From Chryseobacterium echinoideorum (lineage in GTDB: Bacteria > Bacteroidota > Bacteroidia > Flavobacteriales > Weeksellaceae), in the NCBI RefSeq assembly GCF_007474535.1, contig NZ_VKNW01000010.1:62001-126000 (forward strand): DNA of 64,000 nt. The letters are read 5' to 3'. The first letter of the stretch is position 1. Each line of letters starts with the position of its first letter. Positions 43,058 to 51,198 of the stretch are shown here, one piece after another. Below the pieces are notes generated by a model, which was not told where the DNA came from, did no database searches, and saw nothing but the letters and a program-made list of their open reading frames with translations. A program made the position numbers and the translations under genes.

Positions 43058-43507
43058 TTAAGCTCCGCTACATTCTAAAGTACAATCCAATGCACATAAT
43101 GCTGTACCCACTTCAGTAGGTTTGTTATAGCAATCCCATTTAGCTGTACATTTTGAAACACAATTACCAATAGTCAACACAGGTCCCGATGCCCCACCTC
43201 GTAAAGAATTCGCAGATGAAATAATTTGTAAAAGATTTGTTCTTATATTTTCTTTATTAGCAGAAAATAATTTTTCTAAACTTTTGTCACCCCCTAAAAC
43301 TTCCACAGAAAAAGATGTCACTTTACCTAAAAAACCTTCTCCGACAGACACTTTTAAATCATACACTTTATCATTATACTTTTTCTGTATAATTACGGTA
43401 TTGATTTTAATCTCTTTGAGTTCGTTTTTATAAATAAGCAAATTATCACCGCAATAGTGAAAACTAAAAACCAATAGAGCTAAAAATAAAAAAAATTGTT
43501 TTTTCAT
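43058..43507 (-). CDS. Secreted protein with six-cysteine tail, paralogue B
   Basis: 149 residues with an N-terminal export signal (hydrophobic to about 17). The C-terminal tail has Cys116, 120, 126, 138, 142 and 146, the same C-X3-C-X5-C-X11-C-X3-C-X3-C spacing as paralogue A, with CYNKPT and LCALDC in the same places. The middle region is a short beta-rich domain unlike that of A except for charge. A Gly-rich stretch (LRGGASGP) precedes the tail. It is the first gene of the operon; the divergent 194-base region toward the XRE regulator holds the promoters. Confidence 0.75.
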   Translation of the reverse strand: MKKQFFLFLALLVFSFHYCGDNLLIYKNELKEIKINTVIIQKKYNDKVYDLKVSVGEGFLGKVTSFSVEVLGGDKSLEKLFSANKENIRTNLLQIISSANSLRGGASGPVLTIGNCVSKCTAKWDCYNKPTEVGTALCALDCTLECSGA

Positions 43508-43701
43508 AATAATTAATATTATAGTTAAATTTAAGTTTAAATATTGCTAATGAATTACGTACTTCATCAACTTTTTTCATCAGTACTGATAGGTCAAAGA
43601 TGAAAAATATTTTTAATTTTCAGGCGTGAAATATTTGCGTTTTTTTTGTAATTTTTTGGTTTAATTTGAGCAAAATTTTAGATATTTGTACAAAAATCAC
43701 A

Positions 43702-44079
43702 ATGATACATGAAAAATTAAGAACTATCAGAAAGCAAAAAGGCATATCCCAGGAAAAAATGGCAAAAATATTATCAACAGATACCTCTAATTATTCACGA
43801 AAAGAACGTGGAGAAACCAAGATATACGATGATGAATGGGAGAAGATTGCACAAGCACTTGAAGTTCCTGTAGAGGAACTGAAGGAAAGCCCAAAAAATT
43901 TAATTAAAAACGATAATTCTACTTTTAATGATAATTCAGGGAATTATAATCAATATTATTCATATCCTAATCATTTAGACGATTATATAACCCTGCTTAA
44001 AGAACAAAACCAATTGCTAAAGGAAGAAAATTCAACACTTAAAAATGATCTTGAAATTGCCAAGGGAAATAACAAGTAA
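43702..44079 (+). CDS. XRE-family regulator with C-terminal coiled coil
   Basis: 125 residues from the ATG at 43702; a TTG at 43666 is possible but upstream of the natural helix-turn-helix start. Residues 4-60 are an HTH_3 domain (LRTIRKQKGISQEKMAKIL and DTSNYSRKERGE). An Asn-rich linker (NDNSTFNDNSGNYNQYY) leads to a coiled coil (YITLLKEQNQLLKEENSTLK). It is divergent from the Cys-rich/GLPGLI operon and may control it; that is inference from position. A remnant of a similar regulator lies at 35602-35844. Confidence 0.85.
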   Translation: MIHEKLRTIRKQKGISQEKMAKILSTDTSNYSRKERGETKIYDDEWEKIAQALEVPVEELKESPKNLIKNDNSTFNDNSGNYNQYYSYPNHLDDYITLLKEQNQLLKEENSTLKNDLEIAKGNNK

Positions 44080-44119
44080 TAGAATAGAAAATTATTCATC
44101 CTAGTTTAAAAACATAAAA

Positions 44120-44150
44120 AAGTCCGTTTCATTATTGGTGAAACGGACTT
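44120..44150 (-). terminator. Terminator shared by serS and the XRE gene
   Basis: AAGTCCGTTTCA and TGAAACGGACTT arms. On the minus strand the stem is followed by six Ts, so it mainly serves serS. Confidence 0.82.
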
Positions 44151-44172
44151 CTTATTGGTAAGCAAAAAGGTT

Positions 44173-45441
44173 TTAGTTAATCAAATCAAATTTTGCATAT
44201 TCAGCAATTTTCTTTGGAAGTTTTATTCCTCTTTCTGTCTGGTTGTTCTCCAGTAAAGCCGCCATAATTCTTGGCAGTGCCATTGCAGAACCATTCAATG
44301 TGTGAACCAACTGAGATTTTCCGTCTGCTTTATAACGGCATTTCAATCTGTTCGCCTGAAAAGTTTCAAAATTGGAAACAGAGCTTACTTCAAGCCATTT
44401 CTCCTGTGCCGCACTCCATACTTCAAAATCGTATGTCATAGCTGAAGCAAAACCTGTATCTCCGCCACACAGTCTTAGAACTCTGTATGGAAGCTCCAGA
44501 TCTTCCAGAATATCTTTAATATGGTCTACCATCTCTTCCAGAACAGCGTAAGAATTTTCAGGTTTTTCAAGCCTTACTATTTCTACTTTTTCAAACTGAT
44601 GAAGACGATTCAGACCTCTTACATGAGCTCCGTAACTTCCTGCTTCTCTTCTATAGCATTGAGAGAACGCCGTATTTTTAATAGGAAGGTCTTTTTCATC
44701 CAGTAAAACATCGCGGTAAAGATTGGTTACCGGAACTTCGGCAGTAGGAATTAGGTATAAATCATCAAGACCAATGTGATACATCTGCCCTTCTTTATCC
44801 GGCAATTGTCCCGTTCCGTATCCGGAAGCTTCGTTTACCACATGAGGAGGATTAACTTCCTCATAACCTGCATCTACATTTTTATCTAGGAAATATTGCA
44901 CCAAAGCTCTCTGCAATCTCGCTCCCTTTCCGAGATAAACCGGAAACCCTGCTCCGGCAATCTTTACTCCCAGTTCAAAATCAATCAGATTATATTTTTT
45001 TGCCAGCTCCCAGTGAGGAATAGCTCCTTCACCTAAACCTTCAACATCATGAGACTGATAAATAATTTCGTTATCGTCAGCAGAAACTCCGTTTTTTACC
45101 AGTTCGTTGGGAATATTGGGAATTTGATAAAGAATGTCAAGTAAAGCTTTTTCTTTAATTTCTAACTGAGACTGCAATTCTTTGCTCGACTCTTTATACT
45201 GCGCTGTTTTAGATTTGGATGCTTCGGCTTCTTCTTTTTTTCCTTCTTTCATCAGCATACCAATCTCTTTAGAGATTTTATTGATTTCTGACAATTGGGA
45301 ATCTAATTCAAACTGAATTTTTTTTCTTTGTTCATCGGTAGCAATAGCTTCATCTACCAGATCAAGATGCCTGAACTGTCTTTTCTTAAGACCTTCTAAA
45401 ACGCGTTCTTTATTGTCGCGCAAAAACTGAACCTGTAACAT
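44173..45441 (-). CDS. serS: Seryl-tRNA synthetase
   Basis: 422 residues, full length. It charges tRNA-Ser (and tRNA-Sec where present). The N-terminal coiled-coil arm (about 25-105) grips the tRNA long variable arm. Class II motifs follow: motif 2 FSQCYRREAGSYGAHVRGL and motif 3 HTLNGSAMALPRIMAALLE. The start is an ATG. Confidence 0.97.
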   Translation of the reverse strand: MLQVQFLRDNKERVLEGLKKRQFRHLDLVDEAIATDEQRKKIQFELDSQLSEINKISKEIGMLMKEGKKEEAEASKSKTAQYKESSKELQSQLEIKEKALLDILYQIPNIPNELVKNGVSADDNEIIYQSHDVEGLGEGAIPHWELAKKYNLIDFELGVKIAGAGFPVYLGKGARLQRALVQYFLDKNVDAGYEEVNPPHVVNEASGYGTGQLPDKEGQMYHIGLDDLYLIPTAEVPVTNLYRDVLLDEKDLPIKNTAFSQCYRREAGSYGAHVRGLNRLHQFEKVEIVRLEKPENSYAVLEEMVDHIKDILEDLELPYRVLRLCGGDTGFASAMTYDFEVWSAAQEKWLEVSSVSNFETFQANRLKCRYKADGKSQLVHTLNGSAMALPRIMAALLENNQTERGIKLPKKIAEYAKFDLIN

Positions 45442-45530
45442 TTGTTGTGGGTGTTAGATGTTTGTTGTTGGGTGTTGCATAATTCTACCATCATGCTTCC
45501 ATCATCCAACAGAATTTTGCAAATTTAAGA

Positions 45531-46037
45531 TTATTTTACAATTGTAACTATATTTGGCTGATCCGCCGTTTTTGAAAATTTCAAAACTTTGTTATAATAT
45601 ACCTCCGAAACCTCAAAAACCGCCGGCGTCATTCTGTAGAAAATCTGCAGAGTATCTCTTTCTACAGGAGCAAATTCTGTATTCGATATTTTCTTTGTCA
45701 AAGAAAACTGTATTTCAGAACGGTAGATTTTGTTTCCGTCTGCTGATTCTGAAACCAATTGTCTTGTAGCTCCCGCAAGATATTCCATATAATACGTAGA
45801 ATCAGAAAGCATCTGTCTTGAAAAATTGACATTGGCTACATCAGTAGGAGCAAGCTCATCATTCCACGTAATCCCGGAATAAGATCCGACTTTGGTGGGA
45901 TTTACCAAATCTTTTCCCGAAGCATCTTTCATAAAAATCTGCAGTTTCTGATCTATTTTCTGCAGAGAATCTTCGTCACTTCCGCAACTTACCAATGCAA
46001 AACCAATGAATATATAAGCAAGAAAATGTTTCTTCAT
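45531..46037 (-). CDS. Hypothetical surface lipoprotein
   Basis: 168 residues. The signal ends in lipobox LVSC (Cys18) followed by GSDED, which fits the lipoprotein export signal (acidic residues after the +2 Ser) that sends Bacteroidetes lipoproteins to the cell surface. The body is beta-rich, with WNDELAPTDVANVNFSRQML and a C-terminal VSEVYYNKVLKFSK. I recognise no domain with certainty. It lies between serS and a flippase gene, 14 bases from the latter, so it may be cotranscribed with the glycan genes. Confidence 0.6.
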   Translation of the reverse strand: MKKHFLAYIFIGFALVSCGSDEDSLQKIDQKLQIFMKDASGKDLVNPTKVGSYSGITWNDELAPTDVANVNFSRQMLSDSTYYMEYLAGATRQLVSESADGNKIYRSEIQFSLTKKISNTEFAPVERDTLQIFYRMTPAVFEVSEVYYNKVLKFSKTADQPNIVTIVK

Positions 46038-46051
46038 GATACAAAGTTACT

Positions 46052-47299
46052 TTATTTTAGTTTTCGGAGATAATTCAAAAAAGAAAACATCAGAAAAAAT
46101 CCCATCAAAGTAAGTGATATACTCATTGCTACTGCCATTCCTTCAAGTCCGCCTTTGGGTACCAGTAAAAATGCAAAAAAACTTAAAATAATGATAGAAA
46201 GAGCAGAATACAGGGTGTTTTTTTTCATCATACCGACCGCCGCCAAAAGATTTCCGTATAAATTTCTCAGCAGCATGCTTCCGCAAAATGCCAGAAGAAA
46301 CAAAGAGAAAACGAAAGAATTATCCATATATTCAGCTCCAAAAAATATCTTCATGATAAATCCGCTCAAGAAATATCCGGAAATAAATATTGCTGCTGAA
46401 ACCGGAATAAAAATTTTGTAATAATTAAATATATAATTTTTTAGAAAAACTTTATTTCTGAAGTTTTTTGCCAAAACAGGATAATCACTCTGCAGAAAAG
46501 AAAGTGCCAGAAAAGTAATGTTGGAAGGAATAAGAATAGCAATTTTATAATTGGCAACTGCATTTTCATCTTTAAAAAAGCTCAACAGGAGAATATCCGC
46601 AGAAAAAAAGGCATCGGAAAGCAAAGCTGTAGAAGATGCATGTAGCGCAAAAGACCAAATTTCTTTTTTACCGAACTGATGTAAATCTGGAGCAGCATTT
46701 TTAATTGATCCCTGAAACCAAAAAAGCGAAATAAAGGGTGCCAATGCATTGGCAATCAGATAACCCAAAAGTCCCCAATAATAAGTAAACAACAGCATCA
46801 TCAGTAATCCGGAAATATTAACGACATTATTCATTCTTGCAAAATCTCTGTTTTTAAAATGAATACGTCTTTCGGACTGAATATGATAGAAAAAGTAAAC
46901 TCCTACCAAACGGATCGTAAAAAATGAAAAAATCAAAAATATTTGAGAATACTGATTAATGTACACGAAAGCAAAAAGAAAGAATACAATACTCAATAAC
47001 AGTTGATTAATAAATCCTTTTTTGAAAAGGTAATCAGACAGTTCGCTTTTGGCTTTTTCATCATCACATAAAGATCCGAATCTCATGAGGCTTTGCGTAC
47101 TTCCAAAACCACTGAATGGAGAGAAAACAGCAAAAACCGTTGCCGCAATAGTAAGAACCCCAAATTCGTTTTCAGGTAAAATCCTGACCATCAAAACGGA
47201 ACCTGCAAAAGCGCAAATTTTAGCAATCAGCAAAGACAAAAACACAAACTGACCGTTGTTCCTGAGAAATGCTTTTATAAAATCTAACAAACTTTTCAT
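46052..47299 (-). CDS. Polysaccharide flippase (Wzx/MATE-like)
   Basis: 415 residues with about 12 membrane segments, the size of oligosaccharide flippases. The N-terminal SLLIAKICAFAGSVLMVRIL and the mid FQGSIKNAAPDLHQFGKKEIW pattern fit the RfbX/Wzx group that moves lipid-linked sugars across the inner membrane. It is directly downstream of a glycosyltransferase gene (21 bases apart), so both probably serve one surface glycan. Confidence 0.82.
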   Translation of the reverse strand: MKSLLDFIKAFLRNNGQFVFLSLLIAKICAFAGSVLMVRILPENEFGVLTIAATVFAVFSPFSGFGSTQSLMRFGSLCDDEKAKSELSDYLFKKGFINQLLLSIVFFLFAFVYINQYSQIFLIFSFFTIRLVGVYFFYHIQSERRIHFKNRDFARMNNVVNISGLLMMLLFTYYWGLLGYLIANALAPFISLFWFQGSIKNAAPDLHQFGKKEIWSFALHASSTALLSDAFFSADILLLSFFKDENAVANYKIAILIPSNITFLALSFLQSDYPVLAKNFRNKVFLKNYIFNYYKIFIPVSAAIFISGYFLSGFIMKIFFGAEYMDNSFVFSLFLLAFCGSMLLRNLYGNLLAAVGMMKKNTLYSALSIIILSFFAFLLVPKGGLEGMAVAMSISLTLMGFFLMFSFLNYLRKLK

Positions 47300-47320
47300 T
47301 TTAAAACGGTCAAAAGATTT

Positions 47321-48442
47321 TTATGAGTCAATCACAGATTTCTGATAAACATCATCAAAGAGTTCAGCTATTTTTTTTGCTGAAAAATTTTTCTCCACAT
47401 ACTGGTGAAGTTCTTCTGCAGAATCAAGCCTGTAATTCCCTTTTAAAATGGTAAGCATTGCTCCGTACAAATCATCATCAGACTGATTAATCAGAATACC
47501 CTGATTTTCTTTAATGATCTCAGGAATAGCTCCCACTTTTGTCGCAATCACCGGAACACCCGAAGAAAGAGACTCCAGCAAAACACAGGAAAAACTCTCA
47601 TAATCGCTGAATAAGACAAAACAATCACTTTCTCTCATTTTTTGTGCAGCTTCAGTGTGAGAAATTTCTCCAAAGACTTTAATGAAATTTTCGGCATTGT
47701 TTTTTTTAACTATATCATTCAATCTTTGATAATCTCCGTCACCGCCAATATGAAGCTCAAAATTATCGGAATCTTTTCTCAACCTTAAAGCTGCATTAAT
47801 GATCGAATCAGGATTTTTTAACGGAATTAAATTGGAAAGATGAAAAAATCTAAATGTTGATTTTTCTTTTTTTTCCGGATAGAAGATCTGAGTATTGATG
47901 ACATTTCCAACTACCGCAAATTGACTTCCAATGTCCATCTGCTTTAGACTATTTTTTAGAATATCGCTTACAGGCAATACAAAATCTGCATGTTTTGCAA
48001 TTGTTTTTGCTAAAAACTTTTCGCCAAATGATAATTGGGAACGATTAACCGGAAGGAAACCCGACCAATGCTCCGAGATAACAAACGGAATCTGATACTT
48101 TTTCTTTAGAAACACTGCAAACAGCATAGTTTTTTGCAGAATATTGGCGTGAACCAAATCCGGCTTCTGCATCATTCTGAATCCTTTAAGATACGCTTCC
48201 ATCCTTCGTATAAAATTAAGCGCAGGATTTGACGAATTTCTGTAATACACCACAAGCGTTCTGATTCCGTTGATGAATTGATCGTCAAATATTAGTTTCT
48301 CATTTTGTGAAGGATCACCAATTGCATGAAGAATTTCTACCTCATGCAACAGCGCAACAGATTCTGCATGTCTTTGTACAAAATTTCCGTTGGTAGATTC
48401 CAACTTATTAGGAAACCATGATGAGATAAAAAGTATTTTCAT
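47321..48442 (-). CDS. GT4-type glycosyltransferase
   Basis: 373 residues, a GT-B fold. The N-terminal half starts MKILFISSWFPNKLESTNGN; the donor-binding half contains FFHLSNLIPLKNPD and the E-X7-E-like ESFSCVLLESLSSGVPVIAT, which grips the nucleotide-sugar. Sugar and acceptor cannot be read from sequence. It lies between a flippase gene and a short conserved gene, 6 bases from the latter. Confidence 0.88.
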   Translation of the reverse strand: MKILFISSWFPNKLESTNGNFVQRHAESVALLHEVEILHAIGDPSQNEKLIFDDQFINGIRTLVVYYRNSSNPALNFIRRMEAYLKGFRMMQKPDLVHANILQKTMLFAVFLKKKYQIPFVISEHWSGFLPVNRSQLSFGEKFLAKTIAKHADFVLPVSDILKNSLKQMDIGSQFAVVGNVINTQIFYPEKKEKSTFRFFHLSNLIPLKNPDSIINAALRLRKDSDNFELHIGGDGDYQRLNDIVKKNNAENFIKVFGEISHTEAAQKMRESDCFVLFSDYESFSCVLLESLSSGVPVIATKVGAIPEIIKENQGILINQSDDDLYGAMLTILKGNYRLDSAEELHQYVEKNFSAKKIAELFDDVYQKSVIDS

Positions 48443-48448
48443 TTACCG

Positions 48449-48937
48449 TTACTTGATCGAAGCCGCCCAACTTCTTTCCAGAGGCAGAAGAAAATGGCTG
48501 ATGAAATCAAGATAAGTATTTTTTGAAAAGTCAAAAACCTGAATATCTGGTGAAAGCTCGTTATTTCTCAGTTTGGCTTTAAAATCCTGAAGTTTCAGTG
48601 TTTTTACTTCGCCATTTTCTACAAAGCTGGCTTTCATTCTGTCAAACAGCCCAAGCTGATATTCTTCATCAATTTCCCGCATTACTTTTCCTAAAGCATC
48701 AATACTGCAGCCTGAAGCTGCTTCTTTTTCTTCGTCCACACAAACTACAATAAACTGATTTTTTTCAATTTTAAAAGATGAAGAAAGTGGCTTTCCGTGA
48801 GCTGCCCAACCTGCGAGAAAATCATACAGCTTTTCAGTGATTGTTTTTGCTTCTTTTGTGGTGAAAGGTCTTGAAGCCGGATATATGATGACTCTGTAGT
48901 CGTTGGTTTCTACAATGTTTGATTCTTCTATTTTCAT
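48449..48937 (-). CDS. Conserved Bacteroidetes protein, wrongly named ABC transporter ATPase
   Basis: 162 residues. RVIIYPASRPFTTKEAKTI, FLAGWAAHGKPLSSSF and SIDALGKVMREIDEEYQLGL are typical of a conserved Bacteroidetes family often labelled ABC transporter ATPase in databases. No Walker A, signature or Walker B motif is present, so that name is not supported. GCSIDALG carries a conserved-looking Cys. Function is unknown. It is the first gene of the glycan group on this strand. Confidence 0.75.
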   Translation of the reverse strand: MKIEESNIVETNDYRVIIYPASRPFTTKEAKTITEKLYDFLAGWAAHGKPLSSSFKIEKNQFIVVCVDEEKEAASGCSIDALGKVMREIDEEYQLGLFDRMKASFVENGEVKTLKLQDFKAKLRNNELSPDIQVFDFSKNTYLDFISHFLLPLERSWAASIK

Positions 48938-49056
48938 ATCAGATTTTATTTGTTAAATGAAATCGCTTATTTCATACGTTTTGTTTTTCATAAGTGTAGC
49001 GATTTCGTTGCCGTAAAATTTAGATAAAATTACGGTTTTTTATTGATACATTAAAG

Positions 49057-49881
49057 TTATTTCGATCCCATAAATTCAAAGACCGCGTTATAAGAGTTAT
49101 CATTTTCGCTGAGAATTTTTATCACTTGATATTCTTTTTCGGAAAATAATCTTTTGATTTGATCTTCGCTGTAACCCGAGTTTTTTAAAGCTATCTTATT
49201 GATTTCGATGATAATTTTCGGTTTAAAATTATTTAAAACTTCGCTCATTCCTAATAACTCAGAATACTCTCCTCCTTCAATGTCTATTTTGATTAAATCA
49301 ATTTTAGAAATGTTTTTGTTTTTTACATAAGTATCAAGATCCATACTTTGAACGAGTTCTCTTGCTGTATAATTTGACAGATAAGAAGAAGCCATTCCTA
49401 CATTATCATAAGCCTCATTATAAAAGATTTCTAAAAATCCGGATTCTGAAGAAACAGCAAGATGTTCAAGTCTAACATTATGAATATTGTTTGCTTTCAG
49501 ATGGGTATTAAAAATTTGATAATTAGGTTTAAAAGCCTCAAATGCGTATACATTACCGGTTTTACCTACCAATTTTGATGCATTAAGAGAGAACACGCCT
49601 ATATTTCCACCGACATCAATAAAACAGTCTCCTTCCTTTAATGTCTTGTATAAATAATCAATCTCAGACTTTTCGTAATCTCCCAGAAAATAAATCTGCT
49701 GCTGGATCCAGTCATCAAGATTCAGATTCATTTTAAATTGATTTCGATAAACCACATCCTTTTTTACTCCTTTAAAAAGAGGGTAACGGCTAAACAAATA
49801 CTTATGAAAGGTGAAGTATTTTTTCCTGAAGAAATCAATTTTGAAAATAGATCTGAAAATTAAAGCTAAAATACTTCTCAT
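49057..49881 (-). CDS. FkbM-family methyltransferase
   Basis: 274 residues. The SAM-binding block is GDCFIDVGGNIGVFSLNASK (about 87-106), followed by VYAFEAFKPNYQIF with the acidic ribose contact, and IDLIKIDIEGGEYSELLGM, the FkbM signature. FkbM enzymes usually O-methylate sugars or polyketides; next to the glycosyltransferase and flippase a sugar substrate is the better guess. It is separated from them by a 119-base gap. Confidence 0.85.
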   Translation of the reverse strand: MRSILALIFRSIFKIDFFRKKYFTFHKYLFSRYPLFKGVKKDVVYRNQFKMNLNLDDWIQQQIYFLGDYEKSEIDYLYKTLKEGDCFIDVGGNIGVFSLNASKLVGKTGNVYAFEAFKPNYQIFNTHLKANNIHNVRLEHLAVSSESGFLEIFYNEAYDNVGMASSYLSNYTARELVQSMDLDTYVKNKNISKIDLIKIDIEGGEYSELLGMSEVLNNFKPKIIIEINKIALKNSGYSEDQIKRLFSEKEYQVIKILSENDNSYNAVFEFMGSK

Positions 49882-49972
49882 CTTTTTAATAAATGGGAAA
49901 GTTAGTACAAATTATTAAAACAAAACAACTCAAGAATGATCCTGAGTTGCTCTATTTTGTAAAGTTAATAGA

Positions 49973-50758
49973 TTATAAGTCTTCAGCTTCAGCCAGAAGT
50001 TCTACAATATCTTTCACCTCGACTTCTGTATTTTTATTAAAATGTTTCACTCCATCGGTAAGCATCGTATTGCAGAAAGGACACCCTGTTGCAATCACTT
50101 TAGGCTCAAACGACAAAGCCTCTTCTGTTCTTTCAATATTGATATCTTTTTTACCTTTTTCAGGTTCTTTAAACATTTGCGCTCCACCTGCTCCACAGCA
50201 AAGTCCATTGGTTTTACAGCGCTTCATTTCTACCAGTTCGGCATCAAGTTTTTCCAGCAATTCTCTTGGTGCTTCGTACTCGTTATTGGCTCTTCCCAAA
50301 TAACAAGGATCATGAAAAGTAATTCTTTTTCCTTTAAAAGCTCCACCTTCAATCTTCAATCTTCCCTCCTCCATCAGTTGTCTCAGAAACTGGGTGTGAT
50401 GAATAACTTCATAGTTTCCGCCCAAACTTGGATATTCATTTTTAAGTGTATTGAAGCAGTGCGGACAAGCGGTAACTATTTTTTTTACTTCGTAGGCATT
50501 CAGAATTTCAATATTCGTCATTGCCATCATCTGAAAAACAAATTCGTTTCCTGCTCGTTTTGCAGGGTCACCTGTACAGCCTTCTTCCTGACCGAGGACA
50601 GCAAATTCTACCCCGATTTTGTTTAATATTTTGCAAAAAGCTTTTGTGATTTTTTTAGCACGGTCGTCAAAACTTCCCGCACATCCTACCCAAAACAGAA
50701 CTTCGGGAGATTTACCTTCGGCAGCATAATCTGCCATTGTTTTTATAGTGAAATCCAT
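49973..50758 (-). CDS. CCG-domain Fe-S protein (HdrB/GlpC-like)
   Basis: 261 residues with two cysteine-rich CCG domains: VGCAGSFDDRAKKI and ACPHCFNTLKNEYP in the first, HDPCYLGRANN and LCCGAGGAQMFKEP with ATGCPFCNTMLTD in the second. Such domains bind a special 4Fe-4S cluster or cofactor in heterodisulfide-reductase-like electron transfer. The membrane Fe-S partner is encoded at 51199-52530 on the same strand; a small membrane protein gene lies between the two. Confidence 0.88.
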   Translation of the reverse strand: MDFTIKTMADYAAEGKSPEVLFWVGCAGSFDDRAKKITKAFCKILNKIGVEFAVLGQEEGCTGDPAKRAGNEFVFQMMAMTNIEILNAYEVKKIVTACPHCFNTLKNEYPSLGGNYEVIHHTQFLRQLMEEGRLKIEGGAFKGKRITFHDPCYLGRANNEYEAPRELLEKLDAELVEMKRCKTNGLCCGAGGAQMFKEPEKGKKDINIERTEEALSFEPKVIATGCPFCNTMLTDGVKHFNKNTEVEVKDIVELLAEAEDL

Positions 50759-50764
50759 AATTGG

Positions 50765-51193
50765 CTACGAATTTTTATTAAATAATTTATTATAAATCTT
50801 TTCTATAAAAGTAACTTTACTTTCTAAAAACTGATCTTGATATGTTTCGATTAAAAACCCTTCTAAATCAATATATTTTTGTCTGTTTAAAATTGAAACA
50901 AAAGTATTTGTAGTTAAATTCAGAATTAAGATATGTAAAGCAAAATTAATTATCAAAAATCTCAATGGCAGAAAAAGTAAAAATTCTGAAGAATTAACTT
51001 TCTTTAAAATTAAATATATTATCGCAATAAAAGTCGGCAATAGCATTACATAATTAAATGTGCTTTCTGAATAATACGTTTTAACAAAAAAAATACTAAT
51101 AACCAAATACCATAACGAGTTTATAGCAATTAACCAAAAACACAAAATTAATTCAATTTTATTCTTCTTTAAAAAATTAATTATTTTCAGCAT
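50765..51193 (-). CDS. Small membrane protein inserted between Fe-S genes
   Basis: 142 residues, about four membrane segments (about 13-36, 46-63, 69-97 plus an amphipathic part) and a charged tail (FLESKVTFIEKIYNKLFNK). I recognise no family. It is much richer in A+T than the genes on both sides and splits a pair that is normally adjacent, with only 6 bases to either neighbour. A recent insertion into the operon, or a lineage-specific accessory subunit, would explain this. Confidence 0.65.
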   Translation of the reverse strand: MLKIINFLKKNKIELILCFWLIAINSLWYLVISIFFVKTYYSESTFNYVMLLPTFIAIIYLILKKVNSSEFLLFLPLRFLIINFALHILILNLTTNTFVSILNRQKYIDLEGFLIETYQDQFLESKVTFIEKIYNKLFNKNS

Positions 51194-51198
51194 TTAAA

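Noticed and set aside
50042-50626. 194-codon plus-strand frame opposite the CCG Fe-S gene
   Set aside because: Fully overlaps a well-supported gene on the other strand and reads as a random Phe/Ser-rich product.
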